Assembly (NCBI RefSeq): GCF_024810105.1
Contig: NZ_JANUDX010000003.1
Coordinates: 124,001 to 188,000 of the forward strand
Source of the DNA: Stenotrophomonas sp. BIGb0135
Lineage (GTDB): Bacteria > Pseudomonadota > Gammaproteobacteria > Xanthomonadales > Xanthomonadaceae
Direction: 5' to 3'
DNA: 64,000 nucleotides
The notes under the pieces are model-generated. The model did no database searches, was not told the origin of the DNA, and saw only the letters and a program-made list of their open reading frames with translations. The position numbers were made by a program, and so were the translations under genes. This document shows, one piece after another, positions 11,100-20,714 of this stretch (position 1 is its first letter; every line of letters starts with the position of its first letter).

Positions 11100-12710
11100 T
11101 TACCTGTCGCAGCCCTGCAGCTTGAGCACCTGCCCCTGCTTGAGCGCGTAGGCCGGCGCCTTGAGCCCGTTGGCACGCGCCAGCTCGCGCACGTCGCATT
11201 GGAACTTGTCGGCGATCGCGCCCAGGGTCTGGCCCTTGCCGACCTTGTGGCTGCGTACCGGCTTGGCCTTGGCCTTCGGCTTGGCGGCCGGCGTGGCCAC
11301 CGGCGCGATCGGCGTGGCGGCCACGGCCGTGGCCTGCACCTGCGCCACCGGCACCACGCTGCCCACCGCCACGTTGCCGGTATAGCTGGCCGCGCTCGGC
11401 CGCACGATCGCCGCATTGAGGTCGGCGGTGATCAAGGTGCGCGCCAGGTCCGCACGCGGACCGCTGACGCAGTAGCGGTTGTAGAGACCGGCGATGCGGG
11501 TGGTGGCGTTGATCGTGGTGCCGGCCGGGATCCAGCCGTCGGCCTCGTACCGCGGGTTGAGGTTGCGCAGCGCGCGCATGTAACCGTCGCGGGTGCCGGC
11601 GCTGCCCAGGCAGATGGTCAGCTCATAGATGCTGGTCGACTTGACCAGGCGGATCGTGGCCGGCTGCGCGCTGATCTTCGGGAACTCCACGCCGTACTGC
11701 TGCGGGTGCAGGTAGATCCACGCCGCGGCGATCACCATCGGCACGTAGTCCTTGGTTTCGCCGGGGAACTGGTTGTACACGCTATCCACCCAGAAGCCCT
11801 GTCCGCCACTCTGCTTGAACACGCGCGCGGCGCGGCCTTCGCCGCCGTTGTAGCCGGCCAGCGACAGCTCGACGTTGCCGTTGAGCTCGCGCATGCGTTC
11901 ATTGAGATAGGTCGCGCTGGCCTCGGCGGCGCTGCGTGCATCGAAGCGGGTGTCGAACCCGGTACCGTCCGGGCCCAGCCCGAAGCGACGCCCGGTAGCG
12001 GGCATGAACTGCATCAGCCCGGCGGCGCCCGCACGCGAAGAGGCATGCACGCGGCCATTGGACTCCTTGGCCATGATCCCGAACAGCAGCGCTTCTGGCA
12101 GGCCCCGCTTTTCCCACTCGGGCCACATCACCGCACGCAGGTTCTGGTAGTTCTCGTAGGTGGTCATCAACGCCGGGCGCATGTCGGTCAGCCAGCGGCG
12201 GATGCCGGCCTGCACGGCCGGGTTGTACTCCACCATGCTGTCGAAGGCGTGGCGCTTGTCATTCAACAGTGCCGCGGCGCGCGCGGCCTCGGGCACGTCG
12301 GCGGCGAGCGGACTGGTGTGGTCCGGGTCGGCCTCGAGCAGGCCGCCATCGCTGGCCAGCGTGGCGTCGTCGCTGTCGCGGGTATCGGCGTTGTCCTTGA
12401 GCAGGCGCTTGTAGGCCGGCAGCATGTTGCTCACCTGGCAGCCCTTCTGGGCCACGCAGGCACTGATCACGTCCTCCATGTCCTCCAGCGCGGCATCGCC
12501 TTCGTTCTTGCCCTTCGGATCGGCGTTGGCCACCAGCACCAGCGCGTCGCGGTAGCGCTTTTCGGCGGCGGCCATGCGCTGGTCCAGCGCCTCGATCTTG
12601 GCCTTATCACGCGCGGAAACCCGCTGGGCATGTGCCTCGGGCACGAACGACAGCATCGCAGCCAGCGCCAACAGCGGCCAACCACGGACAAGCAAGACAG
12701 GAACGGGCAT
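11100..12710 (-). CDS. Exported lytic transglycosylase with C-terminal LysM (MltD-like)
   Basis: 536 residues. A signal peptide (MPVPVLLVRGWPLLALAAML, cleaved near AHA-Q) leads into a helical N-terminal region. An SLT domain follows, with the catalytic Glu at about 216 in MAKESNGRVHASSRAGAAGL, then GLMQFMPATGRRFG and LAGYNGGEGR. After an Ala/Pro/Lys linker comes one LysM (SHKVGKGQTLGAIADKFQ). It should cleave peptidoglycan glycan strands in the periplasm. The ATG at 12710 starts the signal peptide; the open frame continues far upstream against the HerA-like gene, but only as antisense shadow. Confidence 0.88.
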   Translation of the reverse strand: MPVPVLLVRGWPLLALAAMLSFVPEAHAQRVSARDKAKIEALDQRMAAAEKRYRDALVLVANADPKGKNEGDAALEDMEDVISACVAQKGCQVSNMLPAYKRLLKDNADTRDSDDATLASDGGLLEADPDHTSPLAADVPEAARAAALLNDKRHAFDSMVEYNPAVQAGIRRWLTDMRPALMTTYENYQNLRAVMWPEWEKRGLPEALLFGIMAKESNGRVHASSRAGAAGLMQFMPATGRRFGLGPDGTGFDTRFDARSAAEASATYLNERMRELNGNVELSLAGYNGGEGRAARVFKQSGGQGFWVDSVYNQFPGETKDYVPMVIAAAWIYLHPQQYGVEFPKISAQPATIRLVKSTSIYELTICLGSAGTRDGYMRALRNLNPRYEADGWIPAGTTINATTRIAGLYNRYCVSGPRADLARTLITADLNAAIVRPSAASYTGNVAVGSVVPVAQVQATAVAATPIAPVATPAAKPKAKAKPVRSHKVGKGQTLGAIADKFQCDVRELARANGLKAPAYALKQGQVLKLQGCDR

Positions 12711-12857
12711 TTTTGGCACTGTGTGCGAAAGAAGGGGCAGAGTAGCCGCGCCGCTTGCATCGGGGCAACCCGGCAGGCAGCCGGACCTGCGCCGACGTTT
12801 AGAATCCAGCCTATTCAGATACCCTCCCCACACCGCACGTCCACCAGCGAGTTGACC

Positions 12858-14363
12858 ATGGATCCGATCCTGCTCGGCAAAGGCATCACCGACGACATCG
12901 CCGTGACCCTGCAACCCCGCCTGGGCAACCGCCACGGCCTGGTGGCCGGGGCGACCGGCACCGGCAAGACGGTCACCCTGATGACCCTGGCCGAAGGTTT
13001 CTCGCGGATCGGGGTGCCGGTGTTCCTGGCCGACGTGAAGGGCGACGTGTCCGGCCTGGCCGTGCCCGGCGCGGGCAGCGAGGCACTGCTGCAGCGGGCC
13101 GCCGAAATCGGCGTGAGCGACTACGCGCCCGCGGCCAGCCCCACCATTTTCTGGGACCTGTACGGCAAGCTGGGGCACCCGGTGCGCACCACCGTGAGCG
13201 AAATGGGCCCCACCCTGCTCGCGCGCATCCTGGAACTCAACGACACCCAGTCCGGCGTGCTCGACATCGTGTTCAAGCTGGCCGACGACCGCGGCCTGCT
13301 GCTGCTCGACCTGGACGACCTGCGGGCGCTGCTCGGCCTGGTCGCCGACGAGCGCAAGGACATCTCCACCGAATACGGCCTGGTCAGCGCGCAGACCGTG
13401 GCGGCGATCCAGCGCTCGCTGCTGCGCCTGTCCCAGGATGGCGGCGAAGCCTTCTTCGGCGAGCCGGCCCTGGAACTGGCCGACATCATGCGGGTCAACC
13501 ACGATGGCCGTGGCGTGATCGGCATCCTGGCCGCCGACCAGCTGGTGCTCAAGCCCCGGCTGTACTCCACCTTCCTGCTGTGGCTGCTGTCGGAGCTGTT
13601 CGAGACGCTGCCGGAAGTGGGCGACCTGGACAAGCCCAAGCTGGTCTTCATCTTCGACGAGGCCCACCTGCTGTTCGACGACGCCCCGCCGGCGCTGGTC
13701 CAGCGCATCGAGCAGGTGGTCCGCCTGATCCGCTCCAAGGGCGTGGGCGTGTACTTCTGCTCGCAGTTCCCCGATGACGTGCCGGCCAATATCCTGGGCC
13801 AGCTCGGCAACCGCGTGCAGCACGCGCTGCGTGCCTTCACCCCGCGCGACCAGAAGGCGGTGCGGACCGCCGCCGAAACCTTCGTCCCCAATCCGAAGCT
13901 GGACGTGGCCGCCGTACTGGCCAAGCTCGGCACCGGCGAAGCCCTCGTCTCGACGCTGCAGGACAAGGGCATTCCTTCGCCCGTGCAGCAGACCCAGATT
14001 GCACCGCCGCGCTGTCGGATGGGCGCGATCAGCGAGGCCGAGCGCGCCCAGGTGCGTGCCGGCAGCCCGGTCGGCAGCCGCTACGACACCGCCATCAACC
14101 GCGAATCGGCCGCCGAACTGCTGGCCCAGCGCGCGCAGAAGGCGGTCGAACAGGCGGATGCGCCCAAGGCCCGCACCCGCGAGCAGGACGACCAGCAGGA
14201 AGGCGGCTTCGGGCAGTCGATCAAGGACGCCATCTTCGGCACCAAGCGCCGCCAGGGCATGATTGAAACGATGGCCAAGCAGACCACCCGCACCGTCGGC
14301 GCCAAGCTGGGCAACCAGATCGTGCGCGGCATCCTGGGTGGCCTGTTCGGCGGCAAACGCTGA
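12858..14363 (+). CDS. HerA/DUF853-like ATPase
   Basis: 501 residues. P-loop [10 protein letters not shown] at 31-40, Walker [15 protein letters not shown] and a C-terminal part ([24 protein letters not shown]) match the DUF853 helicase-like ATPases related to HerA/FtsK. The true substrate is unknown, although HerA homologues translocate DNA. The ATG at 12858 follows GCGAGTTGACC. It is divergent from the lytic transglycosylase and 55 bases upstream of greB in the same direction, so the two may be co-transcribed. Confidence 0.88.
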   Translation: MDPILLGKGITDDIAVTLQPRLGNRHGLVAGATGTGKTVTLMTLAEGFSRIGVPVFLADVKGDVSGLAVPGAGSEALLQRAAEIGVSDYAPAASPTIFWDLYGKLGHPVRTTVSEMGPTLLARILELNDTQSGVLDIVFKLADDRGLLLLDLDDLRALLGLVADERKDISTEYGLVSAQTVAAIQRSLLRLSQDGGEAFFGEPALELADIMRVNHDGRGVIGILAADQLVLKPRLYSTFLLWLLSELFETLPEVGDLDKPKLVFIFDEAHLLFDDAPPALVQRIEQVVRLIRSKGVGVYFCSQFPDDVPANILGQLGNRVQHALRAFTPRDQKAVRTAAETFVPNPKLDVAAVLAKLGTGEALVSTLQDKGIPSPVQQTQIAPPRCRMGAISEAERAQVRAGSPVGSRYDTAINRESAAELLAQRAQKAVEQADAPKARTREQDDQQEGGFGQSIKDAIFGTKRRQGMIETMAKQTTRTVGAKLGNQIVRGILGGLFGGKR

Positions 14364-14418
14364 TACTCGGTGCCGCGCCGCCTGCCGCGGCACCTTTCGA
14401 AGAGCACAGACAGACCCG

Positions 14419-14925
14419 ATGTCGCGTTGGCGCCCCCCTGCGGAAAAAAGTACGGCCCTGATCACCGCACAGGGCCACCAGCGACTCAAGCATGAGCTGG
14501 ATGACCTGTGGCGCGTGCGCCGTCCCGAGGTGGTCAAGGCACTGGCCGCCGCGGCCGCGGAAGGCGACCGCTCGGAGAACGCCGAGTACACCTACCGCAA
14601 GAAGCAGCTGGGCGAGATCGACCGCCGCGTGCGCTACCTGACCAAGCGACTGGAATCACTGCGCGTGGTCGATACCACGCCGAGCGACCCGCAGGCGGTG
14701 TTCTTCGGGGCATGGGTGGAACTGGAGAACGTGGACAGCGGCGATGTGAGCCGGTATCGCATCGTCGGCCCGGACGAGACCGACGCCGCCACCGGCTGGA
14801 TCAGCATCGACTCGCCGCTGGCGCGCGCGCTGCTGAAGAAGCGCGTGGACGAAGAATTCGAGGTGGAACTGCCCAGCGGGCGCACCGGCTTTGCGATCCT
14901 CGCGGTGGAGTACGGCGTGGGCTGA
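14419..14925 (+). CDS. greB: Transcription elongation factor GreB
   Basis: 168 residues. It inserts a coiled coil into the RNA polymerase secondary channel and stimulates cleavage of backtracked RNA. The coiled-coil tip motif [20 protein letters not shown] with its acidic residues and the C-terminal FKBP-like domain ([20 protein letters not shown]) are present. [15 protein letters not shown] sequence and the basic linker fit GreB better than GreA. Confidence 0.93.
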   Translation: MSRWRPPAEKSTALITAQGHQRLKHELDDLWRVRRPEVVKALAAAAAEGDRSENAEYTYRKKQLGEIDRRVRYLTKRLESLRVVDTTPSDPQAVFFGAWVELENVDSGDVSRYRIVGPDETDAATGWISIDSPLARALLKKRVDEEFEVELPSGRTGFAILAVEYGVG

Positions 14926-14972
14926 GGCGTTTGCGCCGTTCAACGCACGGCGTCACCGCGCGTGGTGCAGCG

Positions 14973-15845
14973 CTATCGGCGGGTGCTGGGCAACCTACCC
15001 TGCCGTGTGCGTGTCACCCGCGTCGTGGGCGCGGGATAGCACCGGCCCTCGCGCAGCGGCCGGAAGTAGTCGGCCTGCCGGTAAAACGCCGCATCCTGCC
15101 GCCGATGCCAGCCCGGAATGCCGGCCAATGGCAACGGCCGCAGTTCCAGCGGGTCGTCGAGGACGCAACCGCTCTCGATCATCTGCGCGACCTGCGCCAC
15201 GGCGCACGCGTCCTCGTCGGCGCACACCACCACGCACTTGCCCACCAGCAGACGCCCCGGCAGCAAGGCCTGCTCCATCAAGGCATGCCCGATCACCGCC
15301 GCCACGGCGATTTCGCCGCTGCGCCAGCGCCCTGCTCCGTCCACGAACATCGCCGCCCAGTCATGCCGATCCCAGGCCTGCACCATCGCCGGATCGTGGA
15401 CGCGCACGATCACGCCGGTTTCGTCGAACTGGGTCAGCGCCGCCTGCGCACGGTTGCGCTGCCGCGGACCGTGGCAGCCGATGTGCAGGCATTGGCGCGC
15501 GTTGAGCGCCTTCTTGATGGCCGGATGGCGCGCCCACACCAGCGCGTTGAACAGGTCGTGCCAGTTCTCCGCGCGCGTGGCGATGCGGCCCTGGGCAATG
15601 CGTTGCTCGTAATGCAGGCCGTCGGCCAGCAGCGCCTCGTCCTGCTCGACCAGCTGACGGCCCGGCAGCATCAGTCGGGCATCCAGCGCCGCGACGGTCG
15701 GCCAGTCGGCCGCCGTCATCAGATCGGCGTAGCGGGAAACGCCGGCAAACAGCGGCTGGGCGAAGACGTCCGCGGCCACCGCGCCACGCGGCGGTGCGAT
15801 GAAACGGCGGCGCGTGCCACCGGCATCGACCGCCGCCGCGGTCAC
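14973..15845 (-). CDS. DUF3025 domain-containing protein
   Basis: 290 residues from a GTG start. The sequence has [20 protein letters not shown] near the start, [20 protein letters not shown] and [18 protein letters not shown], which fit the DUF3025 family. No function is known to me. The start is fixed by context: its GTGA overlaps the rimO stop codon, and an AGGTG lies just before it, so translation is probably coupled to rimO. No signal peptide or membrane span is evident. Confidence 0.8.
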   Translation of the reverse strand: MTAAAVDAGGTRRRFIAPPRGAVAADVFAQPLFAGVSRYADLMTAADWPTVAALDARLMLPGRQLVEQDEALLADGLHYEQRIAQGRIATRAENWHDLFNALVWARHPAIKKALNARQCLHIGCHGPRQRNRAQAALTQFDETGVIVRVHDPAMVQAWDRHDWAAMFVDGAGRWRSGEIAVAAVIGHALMEQALLPGRLLVGKCVVVCADEDACAVAQVAQMIESGCVLDDPLELRPLPLAGIPGWHRRQDAAFYRQADYFRPLREGRCYPAPTTRVTRTRQGRLPSTRR

Positions 15846-17206
15846 AGCACCTGCAGATCGAACGGCTTGCGCGCCGTTTCCACGATCAGTGCATCGCCGT
15901 ACAGGTCGTGCTCGTCGCTCTCGGTGATCTCGACATCGACGAACTGACCCACGCGCAGCCTGGCTTCCTCGGCATTCTGGATATGCACCAGGCCATCGAT
16001 CTCCGGCGCATCGGCCTTGGAACGAGCCACCGCGATGCCGTCTTCGATCGCATCGACCAGGCACTGCTGCACGCTGCCGATCTTGGCCTCCAGGCGCGCG
16101 GCGGAAATCTCCGCCTGGCGGGCCATGAAGCGGGCCAGGCGTTCCTGCTTCACTTCCTCAGGCACCGCATCGGGCAGGTCGTTGGCGGTGGCACCGGTCA
16201 CCGGCGAGTAGGCGAACGCACCGACGCGGTCCAGCTGCGCCTCGTCCAGGAAGCCCAGCAGTTCCTCGAACTCGGCCTCGGTCTCGCCGGGGAAGCCGAC
16301 GATGAAGGTCGAGCGCACGGTGATGTCCGGGCAGAGCTGGCGCCAGCGCTGCACGCGCTCCAGGGTCTTGTCGACCGCGCCCGGGCGCTTCATCAGCTTG
16401 AGGATGCGCGGGCTGGCGTGCTGGAACGGGATGTCCAGGTACGGCAGGATCCGGTTCTCGGCCATCAGCGGCACGATCTCGTCCACGTGCGGGTACGGGT
16501 AGACGTAATGCATGCGGGTCCAGGCGTCCAGTTCGGACAGGCCTTCGCACAGTGCCTTCAGCCGGGTCTGGTACGCCTTGTCGCGCCACATGCGTTCGGC
16601 GTATTTCACATCCACGCCGTAGGCCGAGGTGTCCTGGGACACCACCAGCAGTTCCTTCACGCCGCCGCGCACCAGCCGCTCGGCTTCGCGCAGCACTTCA
16701 TCGACCGGGCGCGAGACCAGCTTGCCGCGCATCGAGGGAATGATGCAGAAGCTGCATTTATGGTTGCAGCCTTCGGAAATCTTCAGGTACGCGTAGTGGC
16801 GCGGGGTCAGCTTGATGCCGTAGTCGGGCACCAGGTCCACGAACGGATCGTGCTTGGGCGGCAGCGCGGCATGCACGGCCTCCATCACGCTCAGGTAGTC
16901 CTGCGGGCCGGACACGGCCAGCACGTTCGGGTAGGCCTCGCGGATCTGTTCCGGACGCTTGCCCAGGCAGCCGGTGACAATCACCTTGCCGTTGGCATTC
17001 ATCGCCTCGCCAATGGCATCCAGCGACTCGGTCACGGCCGAATCGATGAAGCCGCAGGTGTTGACCACCACCACGTCGGCCGAATCGTAGGAAGGGACGA
17101 TGTCGTAGCCTTCGGACCGCAGCTGGGTAAGGATGCGCTCGGAATCGACGAGGGCCTTCGGGCAGCCAAGGCTGACGAAGCCGACTTTGGGGTTCAGCTG
17201 GGACAT
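15842..17206 (-). CDS. rimO: Ribosomal protein uS12 methylthiotransferase
   Basis: 454 residues. A radical-SAM enzyme that methylthiolates an Asp of ribosomal protein S12. N-terminal UPF0004 domain with cysteines 15, 51 and 80 for the auxiliary 4Fe-4S cluster; radical SAM motif CNHKCSFC (Cys 147, 151, 154); C-terminal TRAM region ([16 protein letters not shown]). The ATG at 17206 begins [20 protein letters not shown], the family N-terminus. It is followed by the coupled DUF3025 gene. Confidence 0.96.
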   Translation of the reverse strand: MSQLNPKVGFVSLGCPKALVDSERILTQLRSEGYDIVPSYDSADVVVVNTCGFIDSAVTESLDAIGEAMNANGKVIVTGCLGKRPEQIREAYPNVLAVSGPQDYLSVMEAVHAALPPKHDPFVDLVPDYGIKLTPRHYAYLKISEGCNHKCSFCIIPSMRGKLVSRPVDEVLREAERLVRGGVKELLVVSQDTSAYGVDVKYAERMWRDKAYQTRLKALCEGLSELDAWTRMHYVYPYPHVDEIVPLMAENRILPYLDIPFQHASPRILKLMKRPGAVDKTLERVQRWRQLCPDITVRSTFIVGFPGETEAEFEELLGFLDEAQLDRVGAFAYSPVTGATANDLPDAVPEEVKQERLARFMARQAEISAARLEAKIGSVQQCLVDAIEDGIAVARSKADAPEIDGLVHIQNAEEARLRVGQFVDVEITESDEHDLYGDALIVETARKPFDLQVL

Positions 17207-17410
17207 GGAATCGCGGGACTCTGGGGGCCTGGGCCCATGCCGGAATGGCGTGGGGACCTGGGGCCGGAAACGGCGGCAAGTATACCGGCGTTGCGCCCCG
17301 CCCCCTGAATCGGATCGCGACGATGCCGCCCGATCCGGCATGGCCGCTGACATCCCGCTAACCGGTGGCGGCCGGATAATGAATGCCTGAACCAACAGGA
17401 GTCACGCATC

Positions 17411-18082
17411 ATGGGTGAGTGGGTCACGCTCGATACGCATCACGGTCCGGTCCGCGCCTGGCAGGCCACCCCGGAGGGCAGGCCCCGGGCCGGGCTGGTG
17501 GTCATCCAGGAGATCTTCGGCGTCAACCCGCACATGCGCGAGGTGGCCGAGGGCTTTGCGGCGCAGGGCTATGCGGTGCTGGCCCCGTCGTTCTTCGACC
17601 TCATCGACGGGGTGGACGCCGACCCCGATGCCCTGCCCTACACCCCCGAGGGCGTGAAGCAGGGGCTGGAGCGGGTGGACGCGCTGGGCGTGGAGAGGGC
17701 CCTGGAGATGGTGCGCGCGGCGGCCTCGCGGCTGGCCCCGGCGGGCAAGGTCGGCACGGTGGGCTATTGCTGGGGCGGCAGCATCGCGCTGCTGTCGGCG
17801 CTGCGGCTGGGCCTGCCCTCGGTAAGCTATTACGGCGCGCGCAACGTGCAGTTCCTGGATGAAACGCCGAAGGCGCCGGTGATGTTCCACTTCGGGGCGC
17901 AGGACAAGAGCATCCCGCCGGAGGCGGTGGCGGCCCATCGCGAGAAGCTGCCGCAGATGGCCACCTTCGTCTACCCGGCCGACCACGGCTTCAACCGCAG
18001 CGTCGGACATGCGTATGATCCAGACAGCGCCGCCCTGGCGCTGGAACGCACCCTGGACTTCTTTGCGGAGCATCTTGGATGA
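17411..18082 (+). CDS. Dienelactone hydrolase family protein
   Basis: 223 residues, alpha/beta hydrolase. The nucleophile is Cys 120 in GTVGYCWGGS, with Asp 165 (FGAQDKSIP) and His 192 (PADHGFN) completing the triad; QEIFGVNPHM supplies the conserved Glu. This is the family signature, but the substrate is open: generic members hydrolyse lactones or esters and few belong to real chlorocatechol pathways. AGGAG lies 8 bases before the ATG. It overlaps the HIT gene as ATGA. Confidence 0.9.
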   Translation: MGEWVTLDTHHGPVRAWQATPEGRPRAGLVVIQEIFGVNPHMREVAEGFAAQGYAVLAPSFFDLIDGVDADPDALPYTPEGVKQGLERVDALGVERALEMVRAAASRLAPAGKVGTVGYCWGGSIALLSALRLGLPSVSYYGARNVQFLDETPKAPVMFHFGAQDKSIPPEAVAAHREKLPQMATFVYPADHGFNRSVGHAYDPDSAALALERTLDFFAEHLG

Positions 18083-18501
18083 GCGAGTTCGAACTGGATT
18101 CACGCCTGGCCACCGATAGCGTACTGGTAGCAGAAGGGCCGTTGTCGCAAGTGCGACTGATGAACGACGAGCGGTACCCCTGGTTGATCCTGGTGCCGCG
18201 CCTGGCCGGCATCACCGAGTGGATCGACCTGGACGGGGAGCAGCAGGACAAGCTGCGGACCGAGTTGAACCGCGCCTGCAAGGCGCTCAAGGGCACCGAT
18301 GGGGTGGAGAAGATCAACATCGGTTCGCTGGGCAACATCGTGCGCCAGCTGCACTTCCACGTGATCGGCCGCCACGTCGGTGATCCGGCCTGGCCCGGAC
18401 CGGTGTGGGGCCAGGGCCAGGCGCACCGTTACGACGGCCAGGTGCTGTCCGAACGTGTCGCCTACTGGAAGGAACGGCTAGGATATTCGCCCCAGCCCTA
18501 G
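18079..18501 (+). CDS. HIT family protein (histidine triad variant)
   Basis: 140 residues. HIT proteins hydrolyse or transfer nucleotidyl groups. The motif reads QLHFHVIGR: the first His of HxHxH is Gln 90, with His 92 and His 94 kept, as in a common proteobacterial subgroup. DPAWPGPVWG follows. The ATG lies in the stop codon of the dienelactone hydrolase gene (ATGA), so the two are translated together. A 55-codon membrane gene follows after 15 bases. Confidence 0.88.
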   Translation: MSEFELDSRLATDSVLVAEGPLSQVRLMNDERYPWLILVPRLAGITEWIDLDGEQQDKLRTELNRACKALKGTDGVEKINIGSLGNIVRQLHFHVIGRHVGDPAWPGPVWGQGQAHRYDGQVLSERVAYWKERLGYSPQP

Positions 18502-18516
18502 CGGACCCTGCCCCTG

Positions 18517-18684
18517 ATGCGTTCCAACCTCGTCGCTGCCATCGTCCTGATCGTCGTCGGCCTGTTCCTGCTGGCCAGCAACCTGGGCTGGACCAACATG
18601 AACCTGGGTCGCCTTATCCTTACCTGGTGGCCCGTGATCCTGGTGGCGGTCGGCATCGGGTTGCTGTTCGGTCGCGGCAAGTAG
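18517..18684 (+). CDS. Small two-span membrane protein (LiaF/DUF5668-like)
   Basis: 55 residues. Two hydrophobic helices (LVAAIVLIVVGLFLLASNLG and a second containing WWPVILVAVGIGLLFG) separated by a short polar turn, ending GRGK. The SNLGW...LILTWWPVILVAVGIGLL pattern is the one often called LiaI-LiaF-like transmembrane region. Function unknown. It sits 15 bases after the HIT gene and just before a strong terminator, so it closes the operon. Confidence 0.72.
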   Translation: MRSNLVAAIVLIVVGLFLLASNLGWTNMNLGRLILTWWPVILVAVGIGLLFGRGK

Positions 18685-18752
18685 GGCGGACCGTTGGTCC
18701 AATGCTGTTGGGTCTACTGACAGTCCGGTTACCTGCCGGACTCCGGACCAGG

Positions 18753-18790
18753 CCACAAAAAAGCGCGGCGTACGCCGCGCTTTTTTGTGG
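18753..18790. terminator. Perfectly palindromic bidirectional terminator
   Basis: 38 bases with perfect twofold symmetry: CCAC, six A, GCGCGGCGT and the exact mirror ending six T, GTGG. It works as an intrinsic terminator on either strand, between the convergent HIT operon and dcd. Confidence 0.93.
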
Positions 18791-18824
18791 TCGCCACCAT
18801 TGAAGGGTAACGGTAACCGCAGAG

Positions 18825-18849
18825 GCAGCCGACCAACGCTCGGCGCTAC
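18825..18849 (-). repeat. Single GTAG-headed REP element
   Basis: On the minus strand it begins GTAGCGCC and contains the imperfect palindrome GCCGAGCGTTGGTCGGC. It is the same kind of element as the array at 5460-5609 but carries the full GTAG head. It lies in the dcd 3' flank. Confidence 0.75.
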
Positions 18850-18912
18850 CAGGCCCGGACGCGGCCGCACGCCCGGGGATTGACCAGGTGCGCCGCGCCA
18901 CCCGCGTGGTGA

Positions 18913-19485
18913 TCAGGTGCGCGGCAGGGTGACGCCGGTCTGGCCCTGGTACTTGCCGCCGCGATCCTTGTAGGAGGTCTCGCAGATGTCGTACTTGTCG
19001 GCCTGGAAGAACAGCATCTGCGCCACGCCTTCATTGGCATAGATGCGCGCCGGCAGTGGCGTGGTGTTGCTGAATTCCAGCGTGACGTGGCCTTCCCACT
19101 CCGGTTCCAGCGGGGTCACGTTGACGATGATCCCGCAGCGCGCGTAGGTGCTCTTGCCCAGGCACACCACCAGCGTATCGCGCGGAATGCGGAAGTATTC
19201 CACCGTGCGCGCCAGCGCAAAGCTGTTCGGCGGGATGATGCACTCGTCGCCGACGATGTCCACGAAACTGCCCGGATCGAAGTGCTTGGGGTCCACGATC
19301 GTGGAGTTGATGTTGGTGAACACCTTGAACTCGCGCGAGCAGCGCACGTCGTAGCCGTAGCTGGAGGTGCCGTAGCTGACGATGCGCTGGCCGTTGGCCT
19401 GCTTGACCTGGCCGGCTTCGAACGGCTCGATCATGCCCTGCTGTTCGGCCATCTGACGGATCCAGCGGTCACTCTTGATGCTCAT
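18913..19485 (-). CDS. dcd: dCTP deaminase
   Basis: 190 residues. It deaminates dCTP to dUTP for thymidylate synthesis. The sequence [39 protein letters not shown] and the catalytic-Glu region [20 protein letters not shown] match the enzyme. The ATG at 19485 begins the standard N-terminus; the open frame extends 13 codons upstream without a better start. Its neighbour upstream is apbC. Confidence 0.96.
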   Translation of the reverse strand: MSIKSDRWIRQMAEQQGMIEPFEAGQVKQANGQRIVSYGTSSYGYDVRCSREFKVFTNINSTIVDPKHFDPGSFVDIVGDECIIPPNSFALARTVEYFRIPRDTLVVCLGKSTYARCGIIVNVTPLEPEWEGHVTLEFSNTTPLPARIYANEGVAQMLFFQADKYDICETSYKDRGGKYQGQTGVTLPRT

Positions 19486-19599
19486 GGGGGGTCCTGGGTG
19501 CGAAAGGAACAACGGCACCGCCAACGGGCGCCCGGGCCACGATTCTAAACAGCCGCCCCCGCCGCGACCAGCGGCGCCGCCCCTGGCCCGGGCAGGACA

Positions 19600-19620
19600 C
19601 GGCCCGGCAGAGCCGGGCCG
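19600..19620. terminator. GC hairpin downstream of apbC
   Basis: Perfect 9-bp stem CGGCCCGGC/GCCGGGCCG with a 3-base loop, 30 bases past the apbC stop. No U-tract, so it may be a weak terminator or an RNA-end stabiliser. Confidence 0.45.
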
Positions 19621-19649
19621 GGCGCCACGCGCCGCCAGGGCAGCCGCGC

Positions 19650-20507
19650 TCAGATCAGCGAGGACAGGATCGGGATGCTCGCGCGCGGACGCTTGCCCAT
19701 TTCCTCGACCAGCCGCTCGGCCGCACGCAGGTAGGCCTGCGCCGCCGTCGACTCCGGCGCTGCCGCGGTGATCGGCGTGCCCGCATCGCCCTGCTCGCGG
19801 ATGCCGATCTCCAGCGGCAGCGATCCCAGCAACGGCACGCCGTACTGCGCCGCCATGCGCTCACCGCCGCCCTCGCCGAACAGGTGCTCGACCTGGCCGC
19901 AGTTGCTGCAGGTATGCACGGCCATGTTCTCGATGATGCCCAGCACCGGCACCTCCACCTTCTCGAACATTTTCAGCGCCTTCTTCGCGTCCAGCGTGGC
20001 GATGTCCTGCGGCGTGGTCACGATCACCGCCCCGGCCAGCGGAATCTTCTGGGTCAGGGTCAGCTGGATGTCGCCGGTGCCCGGCGGCAGGTCGATCAGC
20101 AGGTAGTCCAGGTCATCCCACAACGTGTCATTGAAGAACTGGGTCATCGCCGAGGTGGCCATGGGGCCGCGCCAGATCATCGGCGTCTCGTCCTCGATCA
20201 GGTAGCCGATCGACATCGTTTCCACGCCGAACGCGCGCATCGGCTCGATCGACTTGTTGTCCGGACTCTCCGGGCGGCCGCTCAGGCCCAGCATCGCCGG
20301 CACGCTCGGGCCGTAGATGTCCGCATCGAGCAGACCCACGCGCGCGCCGAGCCTGGCCAGCGCCACGGCGAGGTTGACCGCGGTGGTCGACTTGCCCACC
20401 CCACCCTTGCCCGACCCCACCGCGATCACGTTGCGGATGCGCGGATGCGGGCTGAGGCCCTTCTGCACCTGGCTGGCATGGGGACGACGCGTCTGGCTGC
20501 TGCTCAC
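19650..20507 (-). CDS. apbC: Mrp/ApbC-type iron-sulfur carrier ATPase, short form
   Basis: 285 residues from a GTG start. Deviant Walker [34 protein letters not shown] and the cluster-binding CSNCG place it in the Mrp/ApbC group that carries 4Fe-4S clusters. It lacks the roughly 90-residue N-terminal MIP18-like domain of E. coli Mrp. The GTG at 20507 has GGAG 8 bases upstream; an in-frame TTG at 20543 is the alternative, and the nearby ATG at 20514 is out of frame. It is divergent from the first TonB receptor. Confidence 0.9.
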   Translation of the reverse strand: MSSSQTRRPHASQVQKGLSPHPRIRNVIAVGSGKGGVGKSTTAVNLAVALARLGARVGLLDADIYGPSVPAMLGLSGRPESPDNKSIEPMRAFGVETMSIGYLIEDETPMIWRGPMATSAMTQFFNDTLWDDLDYLLIDLPPGTGDIQLTLTQKIPLAGAVIVTTPQDIATLDAKKALKMFEKVEVPVLGIIENMAVHTCSNCGQVEHLFGEGGGERMAAQYGVPLLGSLPLEIGIREQGDAGTPITAAAPESTAAQAYLRAAERLVEEMGKRPRASIPILSSLI

Positions 20508-20582
20508 TGCATGACTCCGAAAGAAAACGGCACGAATAGCCAAACATCATACAACCTTGACCAACGCTGACTGGAAATCGCA

Positions 20583-20631
20583 ATTGCTAGCAATCCATGC
20601 AATTTTCGTTAAGTTCATGTTAGGTTCGAGT
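20583..20631 (+). promoter_or_regulatory. Candidate control region of the first TonB receptor
   Basis: A perfect 12-bp palindrome ATTGCTAGCAAT (20583-20594) is followed by a 24-base element (20608-20631: GTTAAG..TC.TGTTA then TTCGAGT). 20 of its 24 positions recur upstream of the second receptor at 23840-23863. This is seen in the sequence; that it controls transcription is inference. Confidence 0.5.
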
Positions 20632-20714
20632 GGCACTACGTTCAGCGTTTTCCGCGCATTGCGGGAGGGAATCTTGGCGTGGGTGCGTTCTCGTTTCTGC
20701 ACTTTGGACTATTG

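Noticed and set aside
12711-14591. Upstream extension of the lytic transglycosylase open frame through the HerA-like gene
   Set aside because: The signal peptide fixes the start at 12710; the extension is antisense to a real ATPase gene.
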